Part shown: positions 24,487 through 36,631 of the stretch, piece by piece
Layout of the letters: each line of letters opens with the position of its first letter
How positions within the stretch are numbered: position 1 is the first letter of the stretch
Source: Coprinus comatus
Lineage: Eukaryota > Basidiomycota > Agaricomycetes > Agaricales > Agaricaceae
DNA: 64,000 nt
Direction of reading: 5' to 3'
Assembly: GCA_034638255.1 (NCBI GenBank)
Contig: JAWPGT010000031.1
Location: 1 to 64,000, forward strand
The notes under the pieces: model-generated
Database searches by the model: none
The model's input: the letters and a program-made list of their open reading frames with translations, nothing else
What the model was told of the DNA's origin: nothing
Translations under genes and position numbers: made by a program

Positions 24487-24627
24487 CGATCAGGAATGTG
24501 TGTTACCCCTCATCGACATCTTTTATATACATGTATAATAAAAGAATAACCTTGAGATAAGAGAGGGAGGAACCTTGAACCGGCGATCAAAAAAACTTTT
24601 TTTAAATAAATTATATGTACCATGCAT

Positions 24628-24984
24628 ACCGGCGAAGCATAGTCTCTCGTTCTTCAGAAGGATTTCAAGTAAGTTAACCACAGGTCGCCTTGCCTCAAAC
24701 AACTGGATATTTTGATATTGTTTTCCAGTGTGTTTCCCAAAATATTCGTGAAAAAGATGTCTATGCTTCTGGAATTGTTTTCCATAACGAAGGAATGTCA
24801 TAGTTGCTTCGAAGCCCATTTTATGTATGATGTACGATTTCTTTAACTAAGAGCACAGAAAGGTTTGAGTTGCTCACATGTTAAATATTGGAGAGTCAGG
24901 TCTGTCACTATAATTCCCATTACGTTTTCCCCAAAGATTAATAGAACAGCAGAGAACGAGGAGGAGTAACACGAACTTTTCCAT
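24628..24984 (-). pseudogene. N-terminal P450 fragment
   Basis: Reading from an ATG at 24984, a membrane-anchor start is joined directly to the end of the second exon (NYSDRPDSPIFNM), with the proline-rich hinge deleted. After an intron the fragment continues GFEATMTFLRYGKQFQKHR and then loses frame inside what should be LLES...ERETMLRRY. Nothing of the I-helix, ExxR or haem loop follows. It faces P450 2 convergently and is a truncated, decayed paralogue. Confidence 0.75.
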
Positions 24985-26465
24985 GTTGGTAGCTCACAGT
25001 GGAAAGCTGCTTGGTCAGACTGCTTCTACTCGATATTTGATGAATATCACGGGGGTTTGGTAAGTACTGCCCTTGATCCCTGATTCGGAGACAGACATAT
25101 GGATTGGAAGTTGCAGATACATAATGCTTAGGCTCACGTAACGGGAAATTCAATCTAATCTATACACAGTTCATGTGTGACGTGTCTGGGGAAGAGGATG
25201 TGTTGTGTCTTAACCAATGGCATCCAAGACTTGGTTGACAGGAGTCGGCTGGGGGGATATGTCAATTGCTCCAGGACAAACATGAGCGATATTTAACGCC
25301 AGCATTTCTCAGAACAATTATAAGTATGGCACAGGATTAAGGTCATTAATAGTACATTGTTGAGAGTACCACATGGAGTTGCTGCAACTTGTGGTAGAAG
25401 TTTGGCATAAGTTGTCAATTGAACTTCTGGTCATGATAGTATGACATTACGTACCGAGGTATTACAATAAGCCTGCCATATCCCTGTTCTACCTCTTTTT
25501 CTCACCGCAAATTCCTATTCTCCAATATATCCCTCTGACTCTTTGTACTTCCGTCACCTGGAATAATATAGAAGGTCTGTTTTAGTAAACCATATTGGCG
25601 TCTCCTAGTCAAATAGCCATCATTGATTATTTAATAAGAACACGGATCAAGAAATAGACCAAACCCCGCTTTAGGAGAATGAATGAAAATAGTGTGATGG
25701 AGATTAAGGGGAAGAGAAAAAGAATCGGGCTTATCTGACCGATAGGAAACTTTCAAATCAATCGGCATGTATATGGAAGAGATGGCGGTGATGTGGACTA
25801 ACCTCGAGGTTAAGTTCAGGACTTCTCTGCTGAGTTGGCACGTTCAATTGTTAAAATATTGAATATTGTTATTGAAGCTTTGAAGTCCAGCCTGTTAGAC
25901 AGGTACAACGAGAATGTTAGAAGGAACAGGAAAAACGCATACATGCTGTATTTTTATTGCCTCGAGCGAGTGACTGAATCTCGCTTAGAACCAACCTCCG
26001 TAGCACAGACAAAAATTTTTAGCTTAGCCTGGCATCAATTAATTGGGAACAAATAAACGTACAAGGAAAACATGATAATAAATAAAATGATAATGTCCGC
26101 GTTAATAAAGCGACAAAAAGGACAAAACGACATTATTATAAACTGATATGGGGCATTAGAATGTATGCGAGAGTCCAATGCATATACAAGATTACTATGA
26201 GGGAAGGTAAAGCAACAAGAAATCTAGAACGAACGGATGGGCCAGGATCAACGCGAACACGAGGTGATATCCTCGCCAGGAGTCAACAAAGGAGTATATA
26301 TGAAATGTAGGTGATAAGAATGTGTTTCGTTCGTGATGCGGAAGGATGCAAATGGGTAAAAGTTCGTGACAGGAGATGAGATAGGACGACGCGATTGACG
26401 GAGAACTGGGTTGTTATGGGTGCTAAGAAATTTAAGGTTGAACTAGGAGGTACTCAGACAATCCT
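24985..26465. other. Intergenic region, nothing recognised
   Basis: AT-rich, with no supported gene, RNA or element. Confidence 0.5.
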
Positions 26466-27089
26466 TTATGACATTGTCCATACCCCTCCGGTAGCAATGC
26501 ATCCCAGCGTCACCAGCACTGTTGTGTAGAGCACGAGCTTAGCAGGAACATCCATCCTTCCACTAGTCGCCCCATTGCCAGCCAACGCCGGAAATGTTGT
26601 TGCGAAGGCTTTTGTTGGATCTGGTGCACCGCTCGCGGTTATGGTTGGTGCGGTGGCATCTGGTGTTGTTCTAGCTTTTGGATTGGAGCCGGACGGAAGG
26701 ATGGAAAAGCGAGGAGAGGTGGCATGCATGACACCATGTGTTGAGTTAATGAATATGAGGAAATAATCATCTCCTGCGGGAACGTCCTGTAGGAATATAT
26801 TGAGAACGTGTTGGTCCACGGGCACATTTCTTGCGACGAGGGTCAGGCCATCGGAATTTAAGCGAGCCAGTTCCATGTCAAATCCTTCGATGCCATCCAG
26901 CAGGCCTTTTCTCCAGGATATTAGACTGGCCTGGTTATTGACCCATTGTGTGTCACGGTGCGGCTCGTCAATCAGGAAATAGGCTGCAAGCAAGCAACGT
27001 AAGCCAAATGCATTAACAAGTTGGAGTTACTAGCCTGATACTGCCGAGAGAAGTAGAAAGAGAACAGAAACCAACGAGCGCAGAGCCAT
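26466..27089 (-). CDS. GPI-anchored Ser/Thr-rich surface protein
   Basis: Probable cell-surface protein of the fungal Ser/Thr-rich GPI-anchored group. Exon 1 (27089-27035) encodes a signal peptide (MALRSLVSVLFLLLSAVS). Exon 2 (26983-26466) encodes a beta-sandwich-like domain (AYFLIDEPHRDTQWVN, through VMHATSPRFSI), then a short Thr/Pro/Ala linker and a hydrophobic C-terminus (LVLYTTVLVTLGCIATGG) suited to GPI attachment. The only junction that keeps both the signal peptide and the domain in frame uses a GC donor (CAG/GCTAGT) and a normal AG acceptor. It sits inside the P450 region with no obvious functional tie to it. Confidence 0.75.
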
Positions 27090-28041
27090 CCTGATCAACC
27101 AGACCAAAGAGAACACAAAGATATAATCCTCTTTTTCGGCCCGTCACTGTCACCGCCAACCCCCTGTGCACACGTGACATTCGTAGTCAACATTGTTCCG
27201 TGGTTGATCCGGGCTCCTGCTACGATCAGTCTACTTATGTACCGGGAACACTTGCACAACCAAACCCGGGAAGTGTTAAACGCGAACACAAGGTAAATGC
27301 CAAAGTTAAATTTATAGATGGCAGGCAACTATCAAATGGCATTAATAACCATAAAATAATCTCAGTTAAAAAAAAAAAAACCCTACTCGCAAATGTGCCA
27401 TCCACACGGCATTTATCATGTTTGCTATCCTGCTGTTATCCTGCTGACATTGTTGCCAGCGTTATATATTATGTGATGTGACTTGTCTAGTGCTCCATAA
27501 GGCCTCAACCACGGAGACAATGCTCTCACTCTATCCTGGAGTATTTGACAAATGACAACGGCAACTTGTTGTGACGTACAAATTACGCAGCTGTAAGAGC
27601 ATATACAACGCTATAGCAACACAAACACAGTCTTTACGTCAGTATTGACACATACGAACAAACAGTAATTGTGCAGTTATGGTACACTATGGCACAGATA
27701 GAGGTAGTTGAATGGAACATCAATGCATTTTGATTTCTACACACTCAACTATGACGACAAGGTGCTCATAGTTTTGCATGGCCCCATAATTCTCCTTTTA
27801 AACCAAAGTTTACTCTTGTAGCGTGCACGAAAAGCGAACGAACCGAAAGGCAAACACTACATTCAAATTCACATGCCGACCGCCTATTTATGGAATTTTG
27901 ATGTATTTATAGTTGAAACAGTAATTTTATCAACCATCACACCAGGTTTTTCCTCGACTCCACCACTCACACGTATCCATTTACCCTTAACACAGGACCT
28001 CCTACCCACTAAACACTCACGTTTGGTTTCACTTTAAGATT
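27090..28041. other. Intergenic region, nothing recognised
   Basis: Shared upstream region of two divergent genes. Only an A-run near 27370 and AT-rich DNA. Confidence 0.5.
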
Positions 28042-28398
28042 ATGCTACGTTCTAGTACACCCCTCACCCTCACACTTCTCCTTACTCTCCTTCTAAAAGT
28101 CCAAGCCGTAATAATTACGTTCCACACAACACCCGATTGTAGTGGTAACTCCCCAATCGGCACTTCAGACGTAGCTGAGCTTCGTAATCGGTACAACATT
28201 CCAAATACACATTCTCTCCAAGTTTCTGAAAATGCTATGAATCTGTTGATCGTGGCTACTACTGAAGATGGATGTGATGGTCCTTTGTTTTATAGGAATG
28301 CCAGAGCTGTGAATCAGAGAATGGGTGAGGGGTGTTTTGAGTTAGGGATCCAGAGTCCGGAAGTGGTTTGGAGCTGTTATACATTGAATGATTTTTAG
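28042..28398 (+). CDS. Small secreted protein, 118 residues
   Basis: A single-exon frame with a clear signal peptide (STPLTLTLLLTLLLKVQA), a mature part with four cysteines (in TPDCSG, DGCDG, EGCFEL and WSCY) and a Tyr/Asp-rich end. Two disulfides are likely. The size and layout are those of an uncharacterised small secreted protein; I do not recognise the family. It ends 236 bases from the convergent hydrophobin gene. Confidence 0.6.
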   Translation: MLRSSTPLTLTLLLTLLLKVQAVIITFHTTPDCSGNSPIGTSDVAELRNRYNIPNTHSLQVSENAMNLLIVATTEDGCDGPLFYRNARAVNQRMGEGCFELGIQSPEVVWSCYTLNDF

Positions 28399-28634
28399 TT
28401 TTTTTTTTTTCTTCCTTTTCGTTTATTTACTTCATTCTTTCGGTTAATGTTTAAAATTTGGTGTTACATTGATGTTGTATAACTTCAATTCACACAATGT
28501 TTGATGATTTATAAATGTTAAATACATCTCATAAATCAAAAGCGCTGGAAATGTATTACGACAGAACTTGGCTCAGACAGACGCAAAACCGTATAAATTC
28601 AATGAAAGATGTTCTAGACTAATTAAATGAGCAT

Positions 28635-29062
28635 TTAAAGGGCAGAAATGGGGCTGCAACCAATAACAGCGAGACCATCTGAAAACGAAAATTAACGTGT
28701 AAACAAAGCTTGGATTAGGAGAGAAACTTACTGTAGTTGTTGCCTGTGCAACAGACGGATTGGGTTTTGCTGTATATATACAAAATAAAACCAATCAGCA
28801 TGAATTCCCCAGTAAAGTAGAGAACAATGTACCAAGAATTGCCACCAATACCGATGACGGAGAGGGGGGTGCAGTTAAGACCGACTTGAGCAGTGATAGC
28901 GTTGACATCGACATTCAACAGACCGAGGAGCTTGGAAGCTTCAGCGGACTGGGCGTTTTGAACGGAGTTGCAGCAGTATTGTTGAGCAGTATTGCAGGAG
29001 TTGGTAATCTGAGCAGCGGCGAGGGTTGCAAAGGTAGCAATAGCGAGGACTTTGGCAAACAT
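28635..29062 (-). CDS. Class I hydrophobin
   Basis: Secreted amphipathic protein that coats hyphae or spores. A signal peptide (MFAKVLAIATFATLAAA) precedes all eight cysteines of the family in the order C-x6-CC-x32-C-x12-C-x5-CC-x12-C, which fits class I spacing. Two introns are needed: one within the fourth Cys codon (TG/C), one after TGNNY. The last exon ends CSPISAL. The mature protein is about 90 residues, slightly short for the class. Confidence 0.9.
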
Positions 29063-29143
29063 TCTGAGTGAAGGAGAAGAGGTTGGTTAAACTGGGTAGA
29101 TTTGGATGTTCGAGTTGGAGTGTATGAAGTGGAACGATTGGAG

Positions 29144-29151
29144 CTTTTATA
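29144..29151 (-). promoter_or_regulatory. TATA box of the hydrophobin gene
   Basis: TATAAAAG on the minus strand, about 85 bases upstream of the hydrophobin ATG, the usual distance in strongly expressed basidiomycete genes. Confidence 0.6.
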
Positions 29152-29584
29152 CCTAAGTTTTGGACTCCGTTGTGCGCTGGCAATACTTAATTTTACATAA
29201 CGAAATACACAGCGCCGATGGAACTAGTAATTTCAATTGAATTATATCGTTATGGTCCAATATTGCAGTTAAAACCCTGCAAAACCTGTGTGCAAACAAT
29301 TCCGGTTTCGGAATGTATATCGATTGTCAGATAAGTATTCATCTCACCTCAAAGGATATTACTAACATTGATTTGGAATTCGGGATCGTGCAGCGCGATG
29401 AACGCCGATATAACGGTTATTACCAAGAAGAGATCCTCAGACAATCCTCCGATCACAAATTACCGTCAAGTCGTACGTAGATTCCTGTTCACTAGTCATC
29501 ATTCAATGTATCATGTATGATTCTATGTATGCAAGGGATTTACAGTCCAACGACCAACCCTATCCTGATTAGTTGATTCTCTAT

Positions 29585-29626
<42 letters not shown>

Positions 29627-30522
29627 AGCCCTGTCACCCTAAAATTATTGAGGTCAGCGATGTATGAGCGGGTTGGATCGAATAATCCATTAGGCCTACT
29701 CGGAGAGGTAATAACTAGGTAATGGGTAACTTGGATTTTTGAGAGATTCGGACCTTCGAAAGGAGTCGTAGCTGGCTCTTCCCCGGTTGATTATGAATAG
29801 ACTAGCCCAAAACTACACGACCTAACGAACCGACGCTTAGTTCCTTTGCGAGAACGATCCCCTCCATTATCGCGACTGAGTACATCATCAGTCTATCTGC
29901 TTATTACAACTAAATTCTTTACCCACCCACCAACCCTCAAAACGAACGCTAGATGCAACCGAACAGCGAGCCCCCACGCTCACTCCGTTACATTGCCTGG
30001 TCACTACGTCGAATGACTATCTCCCCAGAGTAAAAAGTTCTTGAATCTCGGAAGTTGGACATGGTCAGACGACGAGGTCTCCTATCCCAAATACTTAATG
30101 TGTCCTCGTTACGTAGGTTTATCATATTAATGCCATTACATTCTTACAATTATATGAGCAACGCACAAACAAGAGTGGGTTTCGCAACATCTCCTCTAGG
30201 ACGAAGTATGGCAAGTCCCGAGTACACCACTCCCTTACACACACGTTATCAACATCTCCTCCCCTACCCATGGGTTTTGTGGTACCCGGGAAGTGCGACT
30301 CCTACATAGCAGCCGCTGGCTAGTTTATGGACATTCAGGAGGAATATTTTGACTTGGAATCACCTTATTCTTTTAAACAAAAAACACATAACGCCGTGAG
30401 ATTCTCAAATCTTTACTAATAAACTTGTCCATTTTCCTGTATCATTTTACAATCTAAATATGAACACCTTTTATTCGTCAAGTCTCTCATTTGAGCTGAG
30501 AATTTCTTGAACGAGTTGCAGT
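29152..30522. other. Intergenic region, nothing recognised
   Basis: Besides a dinucleotide repeat I see no gene, tRNA or element here. Confidence 0.5.
29588..29625. repeat. (TC)n microsatellite
   Basis: About 19 uninterrupted TC units. Confidence 0.95.
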
Positions 30523-32792
30523 TCATTTGAAGGTACTAGACAACAACTCAATCTTGATATGATCCACCAACCTCATCGCATTTTCGTTCCTCAGTTTCAC
30601 AACACATTTGTAAGGTTTTGGGTGACTAAAAAAGGGTCAACAATGAATCTGACTGATATTTATGAAGGAAAACTTACCTAGTCAAACCTGAAGTTAAACC
30701 AATAACGGGAGTAATCTCGACTCCATCTGATGTGATCGCCTTTTTGATATTGAAAACTGACAGAATCGTTGCCATTGCCAACCACAGACTAACGTCCGCT
30801 AAATGGCGACCTGGACATATTCTAGATGGACGAGTTAGTATAATAGCAAATTTTCGATAATTCTTTGGAAAAAATACCTTCTTCCAAAACCAAATTGTGC
30901 TGAAGGGTGCGGTTCACCATTTCCTCCTTTTGATTTTGGTAAATACCGAGATGGAAAGAAAGAGCGGGGATTGTGATAGATAGCGTCGTTCAGGGCAATA
31001 CCACTATCATTGTTCGGTCAATATAAAACATTAGTACTAGGAACTTGGAAGCATATTATCAGCTGTACTGTACGTACCGGACATTGGCAAATATGAGGGA
31101 ACCTTTCGGAATCAACATACCTTTGTATACATCATCAGACATAACTCGATGTGGTATACCTGTCAATGAATAAGAATAAGAAAGGGGGTAAGTATTGATC
31201 ACAACAGTCATTGTCTTGAGTGAGCCTCCTTACCTAATGGTACAGCATTCAACCACCTACAAAAGACGAATATTAACGAGCCAAACAGTGACAAGAATTA
31301 CAAAATACCTATGGCATTCTTGAAGAACACATTCTATGTATGGTAATGAATCTCTGTCTGATATCTCAGGCAGCCTTGAGCCTCCAAGAAAAGAATCAAG
31401 TTCGGTTTGAGCTTGTTCAACGCATTCAGGATATAACGTCATAGCTAACATGAATGTTGATAGCGTGGACCAGGTCTTCATAAGGTAGGGTTACCGAGGT
31501 GTGCATCATGATGGAGTAGATGTTTGGAAAGATAACTTACGGTGTCCGCTCCGGCACAATAGATAACAGCAGATGCACCTTTTACATCCTCATACTCCTC
31601 TGGCGATTCAATATTCTCTCGATGCAATCTTTCGAGATGATATGAAAGAAAAGAAGGTTGCGCAGTACCTTCTGCCTGGTATTATTCCATCAGATGACAA
31701 GAATCATAACGTCAAAGTCAAAGAATAGAGCATAATTCAGAACGGTACTTACCATCTGCCGCTGTACTTCCGCAAAGGGGTATTCATGCATTCTTCGAAT
31801 AGCAACGCTAAACTCTCGAGACCTTTGAGCGAAGAATGTACCGGGAATCCATGATGGTAGATATTGTACTGGTCAAGAAGAAATTAGTTGATGTTGTGGC
31901 GTTCTTATCATCATTGGCATGTCACAACATGATGATTTAAGGCTCCTTGAACTTGGTACGTACATATTGGGAAAAGATCAACTGGTGTACTTCCAGGTGG
32001 ACCGCAATGTGTGAGAGCATAACCACTGTCTTTGGCAATCTGTATATATGGGTCATCATCAGATTCTGATATCTGATGACCATACGCCACACGCATAATT
32101 ATCCCTGTAGAGAAACTGGAATACAGGAGAATATATTGATGTCAGAGCGATTTGAGAGGGCCACTGAGACGTACCGGCGTAACATAGTTTCTCGCTCTTC
32201 AGAGGGACTCTCAAGAAGATTCACTACTAATCTTCTAGCTTCAGATAATTGAATATGTTGGTATTGCTCGATTTTTTGTTTATTGAAGGATTGTTGAAGA
32301 AGCCGCCTATGCCTCTGAAATTTCTTGCCATAGCCAAGGAATGATAGAGTAGGTACCCAGCCCATTCTATAAAGATAATCAAAGTCTGTGATCTAAATCT
32401 CAAACGTGGTACAGAAGTGACCTACATATTGAATATGGGAAAGTTGGGTCTATCGCTATAGTTCCAACTACGCTTCTCCATGAGGTCAATGGCAGCCTCA
32501 TCTGTGTTCAAGATTATCATATTTCGGTTAAACACGCGGAGGAGCATCACATCCCCTATATTGAAATGAGAAGTATATGAATATATATATACGAGGAAAA
32601 CATGTCGCAAGTACCGTATTTCTTTGACCATTCTGCGATTGTGTCCTCTGGTGACTCTGGAGGAATGAAGCGAAGATGACCCAGTATTGGATCTGCTGGA
32701 GGACCTGGAGGAAGTGGTAATGCATGGGGATTTCTTCGTTTCATCCAATAAATGAGGAGAAAAGCGCAGAGGAAAAGTAGAACGAATGTCAT
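30523..32792 (-). CDS. Cytochrome P450 monooxygenase 3
   Basis: The ATG at 32792 (MTFVLLFLCAFLLIYWMKRR) gives an anchor of the same length as its paralogues; an in-frame ATG at 32834 adds 14 residues and cannot be excluded. The hinge is ALPLPPGPPADPILGHLRF, the I-helix VIYCAGADT, the ExxR ECHR, the haem loop FGFGRRICPGRHLAD, and the C-terminal exon begins SHPKPYKCVV. The anchor, hinge, I-helix, ExxR, haem and C-terminal exons read in frame with plausible GT-AG introns. It differs from its paralogues by two extra residues in YGHQISESDDD. Very close to P450 4. Confidence 0.86.
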
Positions 32793-33411
32793 AGTCCTTT
32801 CTACTATAGAGAGAAGCACTACTAGAGGAAGCATCTTGTGGTAGGAACTTACAATTTATATACTGCCATAGAGTCGCCAGTCACTGGCTCTTCTGCTATT
32901 ATTATTAGTAACATTAACTATCATTCAGAACTTATAGAGTAGAATAACTTGATACCCCTATCATCAGAGAATTCGCGTTCTTACTTAGAAGATTTTGGAT
33001 AATACTTTAGCCAATGTCACAATCTATCAGAACATGAGCGGATCGGTGACAAGCAGTGACTGAGAGGCTTCTTTGACAGAATGTGAGAGGTTTATAGAGT
33101 TATCTTGCCACTCTCTAGGCATGCCAAGCGGAGGGCGTTCAAATTCAACAAAGATCATACCTTTCCTTTATGGTAGTACATAGTAAAGCCTGGTGCAACG
33201 GCGGCCGAAGGAAACCCTCTGACCATTTAGTTATCAAGTACGATCTATAGATGCTTTCTGACTGCTAAGTCTATCTTGAGTCTATCCTTCATCTTGAAAG
33301 TAAAGATCATGTCACTGATTTGAACTTTGATGAAGTGATGGCCTGTGAGAAAGTCAGTTAGCCATGGTCATGTTGACCAGTCAGTTGACTTTTTGACCAA
33401 GTCATTGACTT

Positions 33412-33460
<49 letters not shown>

Positions 33461-34436
33461 CATTTAACATCCCAGAGGCATGTACCTCGTGACGGACGAT
33501 CGATTATCACGGTAGCACAATCACCAGTCGGCACCAGTGCATCAGTGAGTTACGGTTTACTTGAAGTCGGGCCAGGCGCAGATGAAGGTGATCCTAGTAG
33601 TATATGCATTTTCATCATTGCAATCAAGTTAGATTTATTGAAGAGATAAGTAGTTGGTTGTTGTGGGATTGGGTGCGAGACGACTGCTTCCGTCAGTCGA
33701 ACTTCAAGACCGGTTTCGTCGTTATGAGAATAGAATGTTTTAGAGTTTTCGGGATGAAATAGAAAATAAATTTGAGAAGTTTGCAACGAAAATAAAAGTT
33801 GAGTGGGGGTAAGATTCACTGACTATCTACTACATTGTCCGTAGTATTTATACTAGATTGTTTAATACAAACGAGGGCTTTGAAGCCCGAAATTACAGTA
33901 AGGAATGAGAATTACAAATGCCCGAGACTCATGACTAGGATTAAGATTTCAAAGCATATGGGAATTTGAATGGAATAGAAAATGTTTGAAGCTAGAAAAG
34001 AGCAGTTGAATGCTCAGGAACAAATGTGGTGTTGAACCACGAAGAGGCCGAACTTCGAAAGGAGAAAGAGAGAAATTAAAATTTAAAAATATTGACATAC
34101 TGGTTAACGGGCCTCGAAGTCCTTGAATATTTACAGTAAAATAGTTCCGGTTTGAGGCTGTGATTTATGTGCAGCAATTGAGTTATAAGTCGGCTTCGGC
34201 CTTGCAAGGAGCCCGGTCGCCAGTTAAGAATGGTGGCGAGAATTGTGGAGGTAGATTCCCACGGTCGGATGCTGTCCGAATTGGGAACGTCTGGTTGAGA
34301 CAGTGTCAGACACTGACACGTCTTCACATTATCCATTACAAGTACACAATGCTGATATCATACATCAATTTTATCATTCATACATACATACATACAGGTA
34401 ATCCCCGGTCTAAACGAGTCGAATAACTAATGCCGA
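32793..34436. other. Intergenic region with a 47-base T run
   Basis: A long T-tract lies at 33414-33460. The flanking DNA has short frames without ATG starts and no recognisable reverse transcriptase or LTR. It may hold an old retroposed insertion. Confidence 0.45.
33414..33460 (-). repeat. Poly(T) run of about 47 bases (poly(A) on the minus strand)
   Basis: An uninterrupted T run, read as a poly(A) tail on the minus strand. It could mark the 3' end of a retroposed sequence lying at higher coordinates. No target-site duplication was found by eye. Confidence 0.9.
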
Positions 34437-34765
34437 AGTATCTAACTCGACCCTAATCCGATCAATCAACTTCATTGCTTTCTCGTTCCTCAACTTCGCG
34501 ACACGTTTGTAAAGTTTTGGATGACTGCAGATGCCGGACTACATATGAGTCACGTCAGAACTATGAAGAGATCATGAACGGCAAAAAAGGACTTACAGAT
34601 AGGGAATAAATCAACAGGAGTACTTCCTATAGGACCACAATGTGTAAGAGCATGTCCGCTATCTTCTGCAAATTGTCCATGAAGATCATCTTCAGATAAA
34701 ATCTGATGTCCTTACGCAACTCTGATAATGATTCCTGTGGAAAACCTGATAAAAGTCACATGTGA
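34437..34765 (-). pseudogene. P450 remnant with an internal deletion
   Basis: On the minus strand, an exon matching the middle of the P450s (ALTHCGPIGSTPVDLFPI) is followed soon after by the C-terminal exon (SHPKLYKRVAKLRNEKAMK). The exons between, including the I-helix, ExxR and haem loop, are missing. The first exon also has a stop in the place of Tyr in RVAYGHQ. It lies between the two closely related P450s 3 and 4. Confidence 0.75.
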
Positions 34766-36345
34766 GAAGACACTACACGCCCGTCCCAGTTTGATAACAG
34801 ATTTGAGTCACGAACGTAACATTACAAAATAGTTTTGATTGGACACTCAAATGTCATTCATTTGATTGCATCTTACTGTATAGTTTCGTAGATACATTCC
34901 ATATGACTTTGATATCTAGAAAACAATCCGTTACACAACCACATAACAGTTTAGTAACAAATGCCCACTAGACATCTTGTCTTTGCTTAGTCATAACCAA
35001 GGGCTAAGCCCACTACCCTGTCCACTGCTGCTGTCCACCGTCGACTTGAGTTGGCACCTGAGGCTGCACAAAGAATCTTCACCAATATACAACGATCCTT
35101 TAATACTGGTACTGGTTTGGTAAGGGATCGAAGTAGAGTCTCACGAATGCTAATGTGATTGGCATTGTGCAAAGCGTGCATATTATTATTAATGATGTAT
35201 TGTTGGGTACTGAGTATTGGAATATGTGATCATTGACCATTCCTCTGGCACTGAAGATTAATACAATCATGTTGAGAATTGAATGTAAATAATATATCCT
35301 CACCATCACCACCCTTTTGTTACCCTCTCTTCGCCTTTGGCATTGTTATTGGAGATATTACTACACAGGGTTGAGAGTGTGACCATATGAGGGTCACACT
35401 CATAACACGTTGACAAGTCTTGCGACTCTTGCCAACACATTAACTCTTTTGAACAATTTGTTTGCACCTGCACCACTGGGGCCTTGCAAACGTCCTGTCG
35501 AGGATATTTCACAGTATGCACACCGAGTTTCAAAGAAGTTGAGGTTTTAGGTCGACTAGGAACAGCAGGTTGTCGAACACTCGAAGGTGCTTTTTTATTT
35601 TATATATAATATAAACTAATTTCTTTTGTATAGTTACCAGCTCCAAGGCACTTGTGAACATATATGCTGGTATGTGCCCTTTACTGTCCCTAAGAGAAAG
35701 AAAGTATGTATTTCATTTTTATAATATAATTTTTACTGATTCTGATTTAGCAACATATAGCATATTGGATGAATACAAGAACTTGGTTACTGCAGCACAG
35801 GTGGAGAATGATGGATATTGGGTGCCCGCTGTTTCACTTGGTTCTGAAGTCCATCCGAAGTAGACTCAGAAATGATGGTACAACAGGAGGACTTGGTATA
35901 GATATATAGGGATGTCAATGAAATTGATGGAGGGTATGAAGATGGGTACTAGGTGCTAGAATTTAGAGTAGTACTGGAATTATTTTACCAATACAATAAT
36001 GTTTTTTTCTAAATTTTCGCAGACATATCAATGATAGTATTCCGAAATATTTCGTGACAGGTATTAATATGTGCTATTTAAGTGAGTAATATGTTGTAAA
36101 TTGGGTACTATATTAATAGTTGAAATGTTATGTACCAAATATTTGGGGAGAGAGTTTTGTAATATTCAGGCTAGATATCTACTGGATATTTTAATCTAGT
36201 GGACGTCTATTTAGCTTGAGTACTCAACTGTCATCACATGTCACACGGACTGTTTCTGGCTGTCGCGCGAACAATTTGTGATGATCAATCATCAAATATG
36301 CACACGATCACAGATTGGGATGGGCGTGTATGACCAAGATGAATT
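34766..36345. other. Intergenic region, no supported gene
   Basis: Two weak coding-like stretches on the plus strand (about 35390-35530 and 35752-35863, the latter ending in a stop after SLGSEVHPK behind a good acceptor) could be remnants of one gene. I could not join them and do not claim a gene. Confidence 0.35.
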
Positions 36346-36412
36346 TGCACATACCGACGTAACATTGTCTCTCCATTCGACTCTCGAGCCAGTGAGAAGA
36401 ACTTGCATCATG
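36346..36412 (-). pseudogene. Tiny P450 exon scrap
   Basis: On the minus strand the bases encode GETMLRRYV-like residues in one frame, matching the end of the third P450 exon (ERETMLRRYV). Nothing else of a P450 adjoins it. It is a further decay product of the array. Confidence 0.45.
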
Positions 36413-36631
36413 CCAACTGAGGAAACATTTCAATACAGTGACATATGAACAGTAGTGTTCTACACGCGAAAATACATAGTTACATGCCTGACTACTAAGT
36501 AACAAACGAGTAGAAATTATCCCTCTGAACAACCGGTATCTATTCAACAGAAAAGATATAATAGTAGAAGAAGAAGGCTAGAAGTAAACATAAAACTCTA
36601 CTAGGTGACAGCGACCAATTCAGAATAACTT

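Noticed and set aside
33550..33819. 89-codon minus-strand frame beside the poly(T)
   Set aside because: Begins with GTG, not ATG; no splice context or family likeness.
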